Assembly: GCA_009837445.1 (NCBI GenBank)
Contig: VXTM01000007.1
Location: forward strand, 1 to 64,000
Direction: 5' to 3'
DNA: 64,000 nt
Source: Acidimicrobiaceae bacterium
GTDB lineage: Bacteria; Actinomycetota; Acidimicrobiia; Acidimicrobiales; Aldehydirespiratoraceae
The notes under the pieces are model-generated. The model saw nothing but the letters and a program-made list of their open reading frames with translations, was not told the DNA's origin and made no database searches. A program made the translations under genes and the position numbers. Positions 29,527 to 39,012 of this stretch are shown here, in pieces (the first letter of the stretch is position 1; the number at the start of each line of letters is the position of its first letter).

Positions 29527-30834
29527 ATGAGGACTGCCACGTTCCGCAACTGGGCCGGCAACCAGGTGTGCGTGCCGAGGGAGATCCTCAGGCCGGGCTC
29601 GCCCGAGGAGGTGGCCGCCATCGTGAGGCGGGCCGCCCATGCCGGGCTGACCGTGAAGGCGGTCGGGTCGGGCCACTCCTTCACCGACACGGCATGCACT
29701 ACCGGGATCCTGGTATCGCTGGACCGCCTGGCCGCGGTCGAGGCCGTCGACGCGGCCCAGGGCCGGGTCACCGTGCAGGCCGGCATCCGCCTCGACGTCC
29801 TCAACCGAGAGCTGCACGAGGCCGGCCTGGCCATGCCCAACCTCGGCGACATCGACCGCCAGTCGCTGGCCGGGGCCACCGCCACCGCCACCCACGGCAC
29901 CGGGATGGGCCTCGGCAACCTGGCCACCACGATCGTCGGCATGGAGATCGTCGACGGGCGGGGGGAGATCATCAGCTGCGACGGGCACCATCGGCCCGAT
30001 CTGCTCCGTGCGGCCCGGGTGGGCGTCGGGGCTCTCGGCATCGTCACCCGCCTGACCCTCCAGTGCGTCCCCGCCTTCAACCTGCATGCGGTCGAGACCG
30101 TCGAGCCGCTCGACGGGCTGCTAGACGACTTCGAGCAGCAGATGGCCGGCTACGACCACATGGAGTTCTTCTGGATCCCCGGAGCCCGTCGGGCCCACGT
30201 CAAGCGCAACAACCGCACGGATGGACCCCCGCGACCACAGAACCGGCTGGCCGCCGCTCGCGACAAGATGCTCTACGAGAATGTCGTGTTCGGGCTGGCC
30301 AACCGCACCGTGCGGCGCTTCCCGTCGTTGGCCCCGACGGTGGCCAGGCTCACCAGCGGCGCCTTCAGCGAGCGGGACTTCATCGACGCCAGCCACCGGG
30401 TGTTCGCGTCGAGGCGCCTCGTGCGCTTCAACGAGATGGAGTACGGGGTGCCCGTCGCCGCCGTGCCCGAGGCCGTGCGCCGCATCGGGGCCTTGGTCCG
30501 GAGCCTGCCCTCGCTGGTCACGTTCCCCGTCGAGGTGCGGGTATCGGCCGCCGACGACATCCCGCTGTCCACCGCCTACGGCCGCGACACCGGCTGGTTC
30601 GCGGTCCACGTCTACGCGGGCACGCCCTACCTGGCCTACTTCCAGGGGGTGGAGGCCATCGCGGCCGACTACTCCGGCCGGCCCCACTGGGGCAAGCTCC
30701 ACTTCCACGACCACCGGTCCCTGGCCCCGCTGTACCCCGAGTGGGACCGGTTCCAGCGGGTCCGCTCCGAGCTCGATCCGGCCGGGACTTTCTCCAACAG
30801 CTACACCGATAGGGTCCTCGGGCCGATCGCCTGA
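29527..30834 (+). CDS. FAD-linked oxidase (aldonolactone oxidase-like)
   Basis: FRNWAGNQVCVPREILRPGSPEEVAAIVRRAA; VGSGHSFTDTACTTGILVSL; ATATATHGTG. Confidence 0.88.
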   Translation: MRTATFRNWAGNQVCVPREILRPGSPEEVAAIVRRAAHAGLTVKAVGSGHSFTDTACTTGILVSLDRLAAVEAVDAAQGRVTVQAGIRLDVLNRELHEAGLAMPNLGDIDRQSLAGATATATHGTGMGLGNLATTIVGMEIVDGRGEIISCDGHHRPDLLRAARVGVGALGIVTRLTLQCVPAFNLHAVETVEPLDGLLDDFEQQMAGYDHMEFFWIPGARRAHVKRNNRTDGPPRPQNRLAAARDKMLYENVVFGLANRTVRRFPSLAPTVARLTSGAFSERDFIDASHRVFASRRLVRFNEMEYGVPVAAVPEAVRRIGALVRSLPSLVTFPVEVRVSAADDIPLSTAYGRDTGWFAVHVYAGTPYLAYFQGVEAIAADYSGRPHWGKLHFHDHRSLAPLYPEWDRFQRVRSELDPAGTFSNSYTDRVLGPIA

Positions 30835-30858
30835 ACCCGAGCGAGACGGGAGCCCAAC

Positions 30859-31332
30859 ATGAACACCCCGGCCGCCAGCGAGCACTCGGACACCGACGAG
30901 CAGTCGCTCAAGGAGTGGGTGGACCGCTTCTCGGGCCATGTGGCCAACCTCCGCTACGACGACGCCGCCGCCATGATGGATCCCGAGGTCAACAGCTTCA
31001 GCACCTGGACCGACGTGGTGGTGGGGGTGGAGCACTTCGTCAACGCCCAGTGGCGCAACGTCTGGCCCACCATGACCGACTTCGTCCTGCTCACCGGCAA
31101 GATGCGGTCCCGTGTCTCGCCCGACCGTCTGATGGCCGGGGTGATGGTCACCTGGACCTCGACTGGCTACGCGGAGGACGGTGAGCCCTTCGACCGACCG
31201 GGCCGCTGCTCGTTCGTGCTGGTCAGAGACTCCGTCGACGGCCCCTGGCGCGGCGTCCAAGGCCACTTCTCGCTGATGAGAGGCGTCCCCCAGCAGTCCT
31301 TCGGCCCGGGCGGCCATAAGCGAGTGGAGTAG
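30859..31332 (+). CDS. SnoaL/NTF2-like protein
   Basis: VDRFSGHVANLRYDDAAAMMDPEVNSFSTWTDVVVG. Confidence 0.6.
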   Translation: MNTPAASEHSDTDEQSLKEWVDRFSGHVANLRYDDAAAMMDPEVNSFSTWTDVVVGVEHFVNAQWRNVWPTMTDFVLLTGKMRSRVSPDRLMAGVMVTWTSTGYAEDGEPFDRPGRCSFVLVRDSVDGPWRGVQGHFSLMRGVPQQSFGPGGHKRVE

Positions 31333-31356
31333 CCGGGCGGGGAGGGGGCGCTCAGC

Positions 31357-31438
31357 TAGGCGGGGGATGCGGGTGTTCGACTTACGAGCAAGTCGGGCGA
31401 AGCCCGTGCGAGCAAGCGGACACCCGTAGCACCCGCCG
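31357..31438 (+). repeat. Hairpin repeat family C, copy 1
   Basis: GGCGGGGGATGCGGGTGTTCGACTTACGAGCAAGTCGGGCGAAGCCCGTGCGAGCAAGCGGACACCCGTAGCACCCGCC; near-identical inverted copy at 37033-37113. Confidence 0.85.
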
Positions 31439-31490
31439 GTCCCCGCGCGCCCTTCCCCCGGCGGTCGGAGCGACTCCGGGGCGGGTCCCG

Positions 31491-33986
31491 TCAGGCGGGC
31501 TGGTCGTCTGAGGAGCCGTTGGAGCTGGAGGACTCGGCGCCGGCCGCGGCGCCGGCGGCGACCGGGACGGCGACCGCCTCTACCAAGCGGCCGGTGATGC
31601 CCGAGATCCTGGGCAGGGGCGGCAGCTCCATCCCGCCTATTCGGCGCAGCTCCAGCACCGCGGCGTGGTAGTCCTCGAGGGCCTTGATGGCCTCGGGCGT
31701 GTAGTAGCCCCTGCCGTCGAGGAAGGGGCCGACGTTGCGGTCGACGATGGCGCTCACATCCTCGCCGGTGATGGTCTTGTGGGTCTCCAGCGCGTGGGCC
31801 ACCGCCAGGACCTCGATGCGGTTGGCCTCCAGCAGGGCCCTGGCCGCGTCGTAGCGGTCGGCCAGCCGGGTCTCGACCTGGTCGCCGAGCCCGGTGCGCA
31901 GCAGCTCCCGCTCAGGGTCCTCGTCGTCGCCCTTGCGCTGCCCGCCGCCGATGCCGAACTGGCGCTGCACCGCGTGGCTGGCGAAGGTCTCGCCCATGCC
32001 CCAGTAGCCGGCCATCATCGTGGCCAGCTGGGTGGCGTTGCGCAGGTCGCCGCCGACCCCAGAGGAGTTGTCGTCGCCGAAGAACATCCGCTCCCCGGCC
32101 AGCGACGCCAGCGACACCTCCAGGTCGGACTCGTACTCCGAGCGCCAGTGAGTGAAGCGGTCCTCGGGCGGGATGTGCGAAACGAATCCGCCGACGTTGC
32201 CCCGGCGCTCGATGGTGGCCAGGTCGATCATGCGGTGGCGGCTGACCCGGTGCAGGGCCACCGCGTGGCAGGCCTCGTGGATGGCCAGGGCGTGGCGCTC
32301 GTGCTCGACGTAGTCGAAGTCGTCGGCCAGGCCGTGCTCCTTGAGCTGCTTGGCCTTGATCATGTCGGCCCAGGTGATGACCCGCCGGCCGTCGCGGATG
32401 GCGGTGATGAGGGCCTCGTTCACCATGTCCTTGATGGTGGCCCCGGTGGCGTAGGGGGTGATGGTGGCCAGCTTCTCGATGTCGTCGTCGGTGAGGACGT
32501 GCTCGACCTTGTCCAGGTAGCCCTCGTAGGTGCGCTTGCGGCCCTCCTGGGTGGGGTAGCCGACCTTGTAGATGCGGTCGATGCGGCCCGGCCGCAGCAT
32601 TGCCGGGTCTAGGGCCTCGGGCAGGTTGGAGGCCATCATCACCAGTATCCGGAACTTCGGGGGCGGTTTGGGCCGCATGCCCAGCATCTTGCGCACGATC
32701 CGGTTGAAGAAGCCGCGAGGCTTCTTGAGGCCCGACAGCTCGGCCAGCAGAGCCTGGAGGGTGCCCATGCCGCCCCCGCCGCCCATCATCATGATCGACT
32801 CCCGCCGGGGGCCACTCCACTCGCTCCCGCCGTAGGCGCCCAGCGTGCCGGCCCGGTCGTAGCCGCCCAGCGCGACCTCTTGCAGGGCCTGCTGAGCGCC
32901 CGCCGAGAGGTACGGGTACGACGAGCCGGGCTCGGTGGCGTCGCGCAGGAACGCCGCGAACCGCTCCGAGCCGAAGCCGCCGCCGTCGCCGACCGCCCCG
33001 CCCCGGTTGCCCAGGGCGTCAGCCTCGTCGAAGAACGCCACCACGCCCCCGTAGCGCAGGGCCAGCTTGCGGAGCTTGCGGAACAGGCCCTTCACCTTGA
33101 GGATGCCAACGCCGAAGAACATGTTCATGAACGCGCCGGGCTCGACGAACACGAACGGCTTGCCGGTCTCGCCGGCGGCGGCCTCGGCCAGCAGCGTCTT
33201 GCCGGTGCCGGGCGGGCCGTAGAGCAGGATGCCGCCGGGGGCGTAGCCGCCGACCTCCTCGATGGCCTCGGGGTTCTCCAGGAAGATCAGGTTCTCCCGC
33301 ACCCGCTCCTTGACCGGGTCCTGGCCCCACACGTCGTCGAAGCGGGTGTCGATGTCGTCGGGGAAGTAGGTCTCGACCCCGCCCCGGGACAGGAACCAGA
33401 ACAGCAGCACGAACTGGCTGATCAGCAGCAGCGGGTAGATGATCAGCCGTGCGGCCCACGGGAGCCAGCTGTTGAGAAGGCCGGGAAGGCCGATGAGGGC
33501 GGCGACCGGGTTCTGGTCGGTGAACTGGCCGATGATCACACCGAACAGCAGCAGCCAGAACAGGATCCGGAGCACCCGGGCGATCCGGAAGCGGATCCAC
33601 GGGTCCATGCGGGACTTGCGGTTCTCGACCCGGGCGAAGACCTTGAACTTCCAGAACCGGTAGTAGCCCGACCAGTGCTCGGCCACCACGAAGTGCAGCT
33701 GGCGCAGGACCTCCAGCCCGAGCAGCACCCAGATCCAGGCCTGACTGTCGACGGTCTCCCAGAAGCCGTCGGCCACCGACTTGATGGGGTTGCCGTTCAG
33801 CTTCTGCCACCAGAAGAAGGCGAACAGGACCGACCCCAGGATCAGGTACTTCGAGCGGTCCCAGGGATCGAGCTTCCGCCGGGTCTTGCGGTCGGCGTCG
33901 CGGGGACGCGACGTGGTCGAGCCGAGAGTCATCTCGTGCTCGGACGGCCCCTTCGCGGAACGGGAACTCCTACGCCTCAGCCGCAC
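31491..33986 (-). CDS. Membrane AAA+ metalloprotease, FtsH-like but divergent
   Basis: Several N-terminal hydrophobic segments; GPPGTGKT; FFDEADALG; LRPGRIDR; HEACH zinc motif. Confidence 0.85.
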   Translation of the reverse strand: MRLRRRSSRSAKGPSEHEMTLGSTTSRPRDADRKTRRKLDPWDRSKYLILGSVLFAFFWWQKLNGNPIKSVADGFWETVDSQAWIWVLLGLEVLRQLHFVVAEHWSGYYRFWKFKVFARVENRKSRMDPWIRFRIARVLRILFWLLLFGVIIGQFTDQNPVAALIGLPGLLNSWLPWAARLIIYPLLLISQFVLLFWFLSRGGVETYFPDDIDTRFDDVWGQDPVKERVRENLIFLENPEAIEEVGGYAPGGILLYGPPGTGKTLLAEAAAGETGKPFVFVEPGAFMNMFFGVGILKVKGLFRKLRKLALRYGGVVAFFDEADALGNRGGAVGDGGGFGSERFAAFLRDATEPGSSYPYLSAGAQQALQEVALGGYDRAGTLGAYGGSEWSGPRRESIMMMGGGGGMGTLQALLAELSGLKKPRGFFNRIVRKMLGMRPKPPPKFRILVMMASNLPEALDPAMLRPGRIDRIYKVGYPTQEGRKRTYEGYLDKVEHVLTDDDIEKLATITPYATGATIKDMVNEALITAIRDGRRVITWADMIKAKQLKEHGLADDFDYVEHERHALAIHEACHAVALHRVSRHRMIDLATIERRGNVGGFVSHIPPEDRFTHWRSEYESDLEVSLASLAGERMFFGDDNSSGVGGDLRNATQLATMMAGYWGMGETFASHAVQRQFGIGGGQRKGDDEDPERELLRTGLGDQVETRLADRYDAARALLEANRIEVLAVAHALETHKTITGEDVSAIVDRNVGPFLDGRGYYTPEAIKALEDYHAAVLELRRIGGMELPPLPRISGITGRLVEAVAVPVAAGAAAGAESSSSNGSSDDQPA

Positions 33987-33989
33987 GTC

Positions 33990-34598
33990 TCAGCCCTCCA
34001 CCGTGAAGGTGCTCATAACCTCTTCGATCAACGTGGCGTTGGCCTTGTAGCAGCCGATGCTGCACCGGAGGTCGACGCTGTAGACGACGCTGTTGATGCT
34101 GTCGGTCAGGACCAGCCGGTCGCCCATCAACTCGAGGCCCTCGGCGGTGACCTCCTTCCAGATGAAGCGGTGACCGGAGACGTCGCCGACGGTCACGAGG
34201 TGGTGAAGCAACTCCTGCACCCCTTCCTGCTCGCCGGACACCTCCGGGAAGAAGAACGTGAGCGGCAGCCTCTCCTGGATGCGCCGATCGACCGGCTGGA
34301 CCTCGACGGATCCCGTCACGTAGTCGGACGAGCCCCCGAGGGTGCCGGGAGCGGCGTCGAACTCGGCCCGCCACGGCAGGACGAACTCGCCGGGAATGGG
34401 CTGGATGTCGTCGTCGGGGGTGAGGGCGAAGTTGACGGTCCCCTCGGACACCACGTTCCAGTCCTCGGGGATCTTCAGGAAGACGGTGTCGTCGGCGTTC
34501 TCGACGTACTGGTAACCCGAACGGCCGCACCCCGCGAGCAGCACCGCCGCTGTGATCAGCGCCAGCGGTGCGACACGTGCCCACACCGGGAGCCTCAT
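33990..34598 (-). CDS. Putative lipoprotein
   Basis: MRLPVWARVAPLALITAAVLLAGC signal/lipobox; precedes the FtsH-like gene. Confidence 0.7.
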   Translation of the reverse strand: MRLPVWARVAPLALITAAVLLAGCGRSGYQYVENADDTVFLKIPEDWNVVSEGTVNFALTPDDDIQPIPGEFVLPWRAEFDAAPGTLGGSSDYVTGSVEVQPVDRRIQERLPLTFFFPEVSGEQEGVQELLHHLVTVGDVSGHRFIWKEVTAEGLELMGDRLVLTDSINSVVYSVDLRCSIGCYKANATLIEEVMSTFTVEG

Positions 34599-34653
34599 GC
34601 CTCTATTCAACCGCATTCTCGGCTGCAATACGACCGGATCGGCCGCTCAGCCT

Positions 34654-36087
34654 CTAGCGGCTGATCCAGGCGGCCCGCAACGGCTCCAGGCCGGCCGCGC
34701 CGGCCAGCCGCTCGGCGGCCTCCGCCGCGGTGGCCATCACCTCGTCCTGGTCGAGGAGGGTGGACCGGCCGCGGCGCACCACCACCTCGCCGTCGACGAT
34801 CACGTCACGGACGTCGCAGCCGTGTCCCAGCAGCGTGAGCGTCGCCACCGGCCGGTGCCCGGGCACGAAGCGCGGCGTCTGGGTGTCGACCACCACCATG
34901 TCAGCCAGCGCCCCCTCGGTGAGAGCGCCAGCGGGCTTGCCCAGGACGCGGGCGCCGTGGGTGCACACGAGCTCCAGCAGCGTCTCCGACGGCGGCCAGG
35001 TCGGGTCCATGCGGCTGAGGCGGTGGAGGGCATAGGCCGACTTCATGGCCTCGAACATGCTCTGACCGCTCACCGCCAGGCCGTCGGTGCCCAGCGCCAC
35101 CGTGGCCCCGGCGTCGACCAGCTCCCGCAGCCTCATCACCCCCGAAGAAACCACCTGGTTGCACACCGGGAGGTGCAGCCCGCAGGCGCCGGCCCCGCCC
35201 ATGGCGGCCACCTCGCCGTCGTCGAGCCAGATGGCGTGGGCCAGCGTGGCCCTCGGTCCGAGCAGGCCGGTCCGGCTCAGCCACTCGACCGGGCGCTCGC
35301 CGTGGACGTCGGTGAAGATCACGACCTCCGCCTGGGCCTCGCTGCAGTGGGCCTGCCAGCGCAGGTCGTGGTCGGCGGCGAGCTGGGCGCAGGCCGCGAT
35401 CAGGTCCAGGTCGACGTAGACGACGTTCTCGGGCATGGGCCAGATCTCGACCCGGGAGCCGGCCGGACGCTCCTGGATGCACTCGGTCGTGATGGCGAGC
35501 TCCTCGGCGGCGGTGTAGGCGTGAAGCTCGTCGGGGACTCCCATGCGGTCGCTGCCCTCGACCCGGCTGCCGAAAATGCCGCGGGCGATCGCCCCGCGTA
35601 GCCCGGTGCTCTCCACGGCCTCGGCCACGGCCAGCGTGGTGGCCGTGTCGGTGGGGGCGTAGTGGTTGTCGACGACGGCGGTGGTGCCGGCGAGGACCGC
35701 CATCAACGCACTGAGCCGCACGGCGGCAGCGGCGTCGTCAGAGGTCATGTGCAGCGTCATGGGGAACATGAAGTCCCGCAGCCAGGCCATCAGCTCCAGC
35801 CCGTCGCCCAGTCCCCGGCCCAGAACCTGGAACAGGTGGGTGTGGGTGTCGATCATCCCCGGCATCAGCAGGCACCCGGAGGCGTCGATGCGCTGATCGG
35901 CCCGCGGGTAGGCGGCGGCCACCTCCGAAGCGGGGCCCACCGCGGCTATGGCCTCGCCGACCACCGCCACCGACCCGTCCACGATCACGGGGCGGCCGGG
36001 GTCGAGGGTCACGACGTAGGCGCCCTCGATGATCAGGTCGGCGCGCCGGTCGGCTGAGTCCTCCATGCTTTCCAGGGGTTCAGACAC
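34654..36087 (-). CDS. Amidohydrolase (AtzA/TrzN/cytosine deaminase-type)
   Basis: CLLMPGMIDTHTHLFQVLGRG; LRWQAHCSEAQAEV; VALGTDGLAVSG. Confidence 0.85.
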   Translation of the reverse strand: MSEPLESMEDSADRRADLIIEGAYVVTLDPGRPVIVDGSVAVVGEAIAAVGPASEVAAAYPRADQRIDASGCLLMPGMIDTHTHLFQVLGRGLGDGLELMAWLRDFMFPMTLHMTSDDAAAAVRLSALMAVLAGTTAVVDNHYAPTDTATTLAVAEAVESTGLRGAIARGIFGSRVEGSDRMGVPDELHAYTAAEELAITTECIQERPAGSRVEIWPMPENVVYVDLDLIAACAQLAADHDLRWQAHCSEAQAEVVIFTDVHGERPVEWLSRTGLLGPRATLAHAIWLDDGEVAAMGGAGACGLHLPVCNQVVSSGVMRLRELVDAGATVALGTDGLAVSGQSMFEAMKSAYALHRLSRMDPTWPPSETLLELVCTHGARVLGKPAGALTEGALADMVVVDTQTPRFVPGHRPVATLTLLGHGCDVRDVIVDGEVVVRRGRSTLLDQDEVMATAAEAAERLAGAAGLEPLRAAWISR

Positions 36088-36946
36088 CGGCGGCCTCGAC
36101 AGCGTCGGCCAGGCGGTCCACCTGGGTCAGGTCGGCCATAGTGGGCACGAAGGTGTACTCGTCCACGCCGATGGCCGCGAAGTCCCGCAACGCGGCGGTG
36201 ACATCGGCGGCACGCCGGTAGGCACCGTCGGCGAACATGCGGGCCCGTTCGCCCTGGTAGCCGTAGTAGTCCATCAGGTAGTCGACGTTGGAGTCCTCGC
36301 CGAGGGCGAAGTAGTGCATCACCATGATCATGGGCGAGCCGTCGCGGCCCGCCTCCCGCCACGCCGCCCGCACCCGCTCGGCGTTGTTGTGAGTCTCTTT
36401 GGGGCCTCTCGACGACACGCTCCATCCCACACCCCAGCGCACGATGCGACCTATAGCCGCCTCCAGGCTGCCACCGAAGAAGACGGGCACCGCGCCGTCG
36501 CGCACAGACGGCACGGTCGACGGCCGGGACCGGCCTCCCGCCGGCTGGCCGCGCCACTCGGCGTGTATGGCCTCCAGGTCGGCGTCGAGGCGGCGGCCCC
36601 GAGTGTGGAAGTCACGGCCGGTGGCCTCGTAGTCGTCGGTGCGGCGGCCCACGCCGATGCCCAGCATGAAGCGACCACCGCTGATCTGGTCCACCGACGC
36701 GGCCTGCTTGGCCACCATCGGCGCGCTGCGGGCCGGGGCCAGCAACACGTTGGTGCGCAGGCCGATGCGGCTGGTGACGGCCGCGGCCGCGGCCATGGCG
36801 GTCATCGACTCGAAGCCGGGGTACACGATCCGGTCGATGGAGGTCAGAGCGTCGAACCCGGCCTCCTCGGCCCGGCGGGCCCAAGCCAGCAGCAGCTCAC
36901 CGCCGGTGCCCTTGGTAGTGACAGGCAGCCCGATCCCGACCCTCAT
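36080..36946 (-). CDS. LLM-class (probably F420-dependent) oxidoreductase
   Basis: MRVGIGLPVTTKGTGGELLLAWARRAEEAGFDALTSIDRIVY. Confidence 0.88.
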   Translation of the reverse strand: MRVGIGLPVTTKGTGGELLLAWARRAEEAGFDALTSIDRIVYPGFESMTAMAAAAAVTSRIGLRTNVLLAPARSAPMVAKQAASVDQISGGRFMLGIGVGRRTDDYEATGRDFHTRGRRLDADLEAIHAEWRGQPAGGRSRPSTVPSVRDGAVPVFFGGSLEAAIGRIVRWGVGWSVSSRGPKETHNNAERVRAAWREAGRDGSPMIMVMHYFALGEDSNVDYLMDYYGYQGERARMFADGAYRRAADVTAALRDFAAIGVDEYTFVPTMADLTQVDRLADAVEAAGV

Positions 36947-37032
36947 GCCAGTGCCTCCCTCATTTCAGTACCTCCCCCATTGCGGCACGTTCCCGTCCTT
37001 CCGCCGTCGCTCGGACCATCATGACGACCCCC

Positions 37033-37113
37033 GGCGGGCGCTACGGGCGTCCGCTTGCTCGCACGGGCTTCGCCCTACTCGCTCGCAAGTCGGACACCCG
37101 CATCCCCCGCCTG
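37033..37113 (-). repeat. Hairpin repeat family C, copy 2 (overlaps the ETF 3' end)
   Basis: Reverse complement closely matches 31357-31438. Confidence 0.85.
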
Positions 37114-38963
37114 GTTGTCGCGGTTCCTCCGGCGGGAGGGTCGGATGAACGTATCCGGTCGGCGACGCCTCGCTTGTTCAGTTCGGCCGTCAAGGCCGGG
37201 ACGATCGTCTGCCATTCGCCGATAAGGCCGACGTCGACCTGGTCGAAGATCTCGGCGTCGGGGTTCGAGTTGACGGCCATGAGCACCCCCGCGTTGCGGA
37301 TGCCGACGGTGTGGTTGAACCGGCCGCTGGAGCCGACCGCCACCAGCAGCCGGGGCGACACCGCGTGCCCGGTGACCCCGATCTGGCGGCTGCGGGGCAC
37401 CCACCCCTGGTCGGTGACCCTGCGGGTGGCGCCCAGGGCGGCATCTCCGAGTGCGGCCCGCAGCTCGTCGATCACCGGGTAGCCGTCGGGTTCGACGCCC
37501 ACGCCTACGGCCACCACGATCCGGGCCCTACGCAGCTCGCCGGTGTCGTCGTCGTCGCGCTCGACCGCCACGGTGCGGATCCGGGCCCGCTCGGGCGCCG
37601 GAAGCATCTCGGCGGTGGGATCGATCGCGTCCGGGCGGGAAGGTCGCAGGGCCAGGACACCGGGCCGGATGGTGGCCATCTGCACCGGCGAGCGCGACAG
37701 GATCGGCACCTGGAGGCGGCCGCCGAACGCGGGCTTCCAGGCGACCAGGCGACCGTCGGGGCTGACCTCGAGCCCCACCGCGTCGCCGGTGAGTCCCCAG
37801 CCGCAGCGGGCAGCCACGATAGAGGCCACCACCCGACCCGAGCGGGTTCCCTCCACCAGGAGCGCCCAGGGCAGGCTTCGGGCTGCGGCCGCGGCCAGCG
37901 CGGCGGCCTGCTCAGAGGGCTCAGTGGCCGACTCGATCACCAACAGCCGGTCGGCGCCGGCTGCGCCCAGACCGGACGTGTTGGCGGCGTTGGCGGTGGT
38001 GGTGACCGCAGTCACCGTCCCGGAGATCCAGGCGGCCAGCTCGGCCGCTTCGCCCAGCAGTTCGGCACCCACGCCCGGCTCGGTGAAGAAGCACCACACC
38101 GACCGCTCGCCTGCGGGGTGTTGCCCGTCGCCGTCGACGGCCAGAAGAGCGGCACTGGCCCGTGACGCTTCCTCCTCGCCAGTATCGTCTGACTCGGGCG
38201 GGTCGGAGAAGGCGCCGAGCTCCTCGAGCAGGTCGACGGCGTGGCCGACCGAGGTAGCTCTCAGGGCCCGCCGGCTGGCGGTCAGCACCCGGATGGGGCC
38301 CACCGATGTGGGCGAGCCCGGCGCGCCGAGCTGTTCGGGGGGCACGTCCAGGTCGGCTGCGGTGAGCCGCAGGATGCGGTCATCAGCCACCGCGGCGTAC
38401 TCCTCGGGGAGTGCCTTGGACGGCGCGCAGAGCCGCTCGGCGGTGGACAGCGCGGCGGGCAGGTCGCCGGTGACGGTGTAGTACCCGTCGTCGGTCTCCA
38501 GCTTGGCCGTGAACGCCCCGCCGGTCACGTCCAGCTCGCGTACCCCGGCCGCGAAGGGCAGATCCAGCAGCTCCGCGACCTCGACGGGCACCTGGCCGGT
38601 GTCGGAGTCGAGCGAGTTGAGGCCGGCCAGCACCAGGTCGAAGGGGCCCTGGTGGCGGATGGCGGCGGCCAGCGCCACCGCGGTGGCCAGCGTGTCGGCA
38701 CCGGCGAGGGCGGGATCGCACAGGTGCACTCCCCGGTGGGCGCCGCAGGCGATCATCTCCCGCAGGGCGTCGGCGGCCGCGGGCGGCCCCATGGTGAACA
38801 CCACGACCTCGCCGTCCGGTCCGGCCAGCTCAACGGCCTTGGCGTTGGCCCGCCGGCAGTAGGCGTTGACCTCCAGCGGCACGCCGTCGCGCACCAGGCG
38901 CCCGTCCTGCATCCGGAACTCGACCGGGGCAGGGATCTGCTTGACCAGAACGGCAATCCTCAC
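37041..38963 (-). CDS. Fused electron transfer flavoprotein (EtfB-EtfA order)
   Basis: N-term MRIAVLVKQIPAPVEF and VLAGLNSLDSDTGQVPVEVAELLDLPF (beta); C-term VGVGVEPDGYPVIDELRAALGDAALGATRRVTDQGWVPRSRQIGVTGHAVSPRLLVAVGSSGRFNHTVGIRNAGVLMAVNSNPDAEIFDQVDVGLIG (alpha). Confidence 0.9.
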   Translation of the reverse strand: MRIAVLVKQIPAPVEFRMQDGRLVRDGVPLEVNAYCRRANAKAVELAGPDGEVVVFTMGPPAAADALREMIACGAHRGVHLCDPALAGADTLATAVALAAAIRHQGPFDLVLAGLNSLDSDTGQVPVEVAELLDLPFAAGVRELDVTGGAFTAKLETDDGYYTVTGDLPAALSTAERLCAPSKALPEEYAAVADDRILRLTAADLDVPPEQLGAPGSPTSVGPIRVLTASRRALRATSVGHAVDLLEELGAFSDPPESDDTGEEEASRASAALLAVDGDGQHPAGERSVWCFFTEPGVGAELLGEAAELAAWISGTVTAVTTTANAANTSGLGAAGADRLLVIESATEPSEQAAALAAAAARSLPWALLVEGTRSGRVVASIVAARCGWGLTGDAVGLEVSPDGRLVAWKPAFGGRLQVPILSRSPVQMATIRPGVLALRPSRPDAIDPTAEMLPAPERARIRTVAVERDDDDTGELRRARIVVAVGVGVEPDGYPVIDELRAALGDAALGATRRVTDQGWVPRSRQIGVTGHAVSPRLLVAVGSSGRFNHTVGIRNAGVLMAVNSNPDAEIFDQVDVGLIGEWQTIVPALTAELNKRGVADRIRSSDPPAGGTATTRRGMRVSDLRASRAKPVRASGRP

Positions 38964-38968
38964 GGCGT

Positions 38969-38980
38969 CCTGTATACCGT
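38969..38980. promoter_or_regulatory. GTATAC palindrome upstream of fused ETF
   Basis: CCTGTATACCGT. Confidence 0.6.
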
Positions 38981-39012
38981 CTGAGCCGCCCGACGCTGCT
39001 ACCGGGACACCG

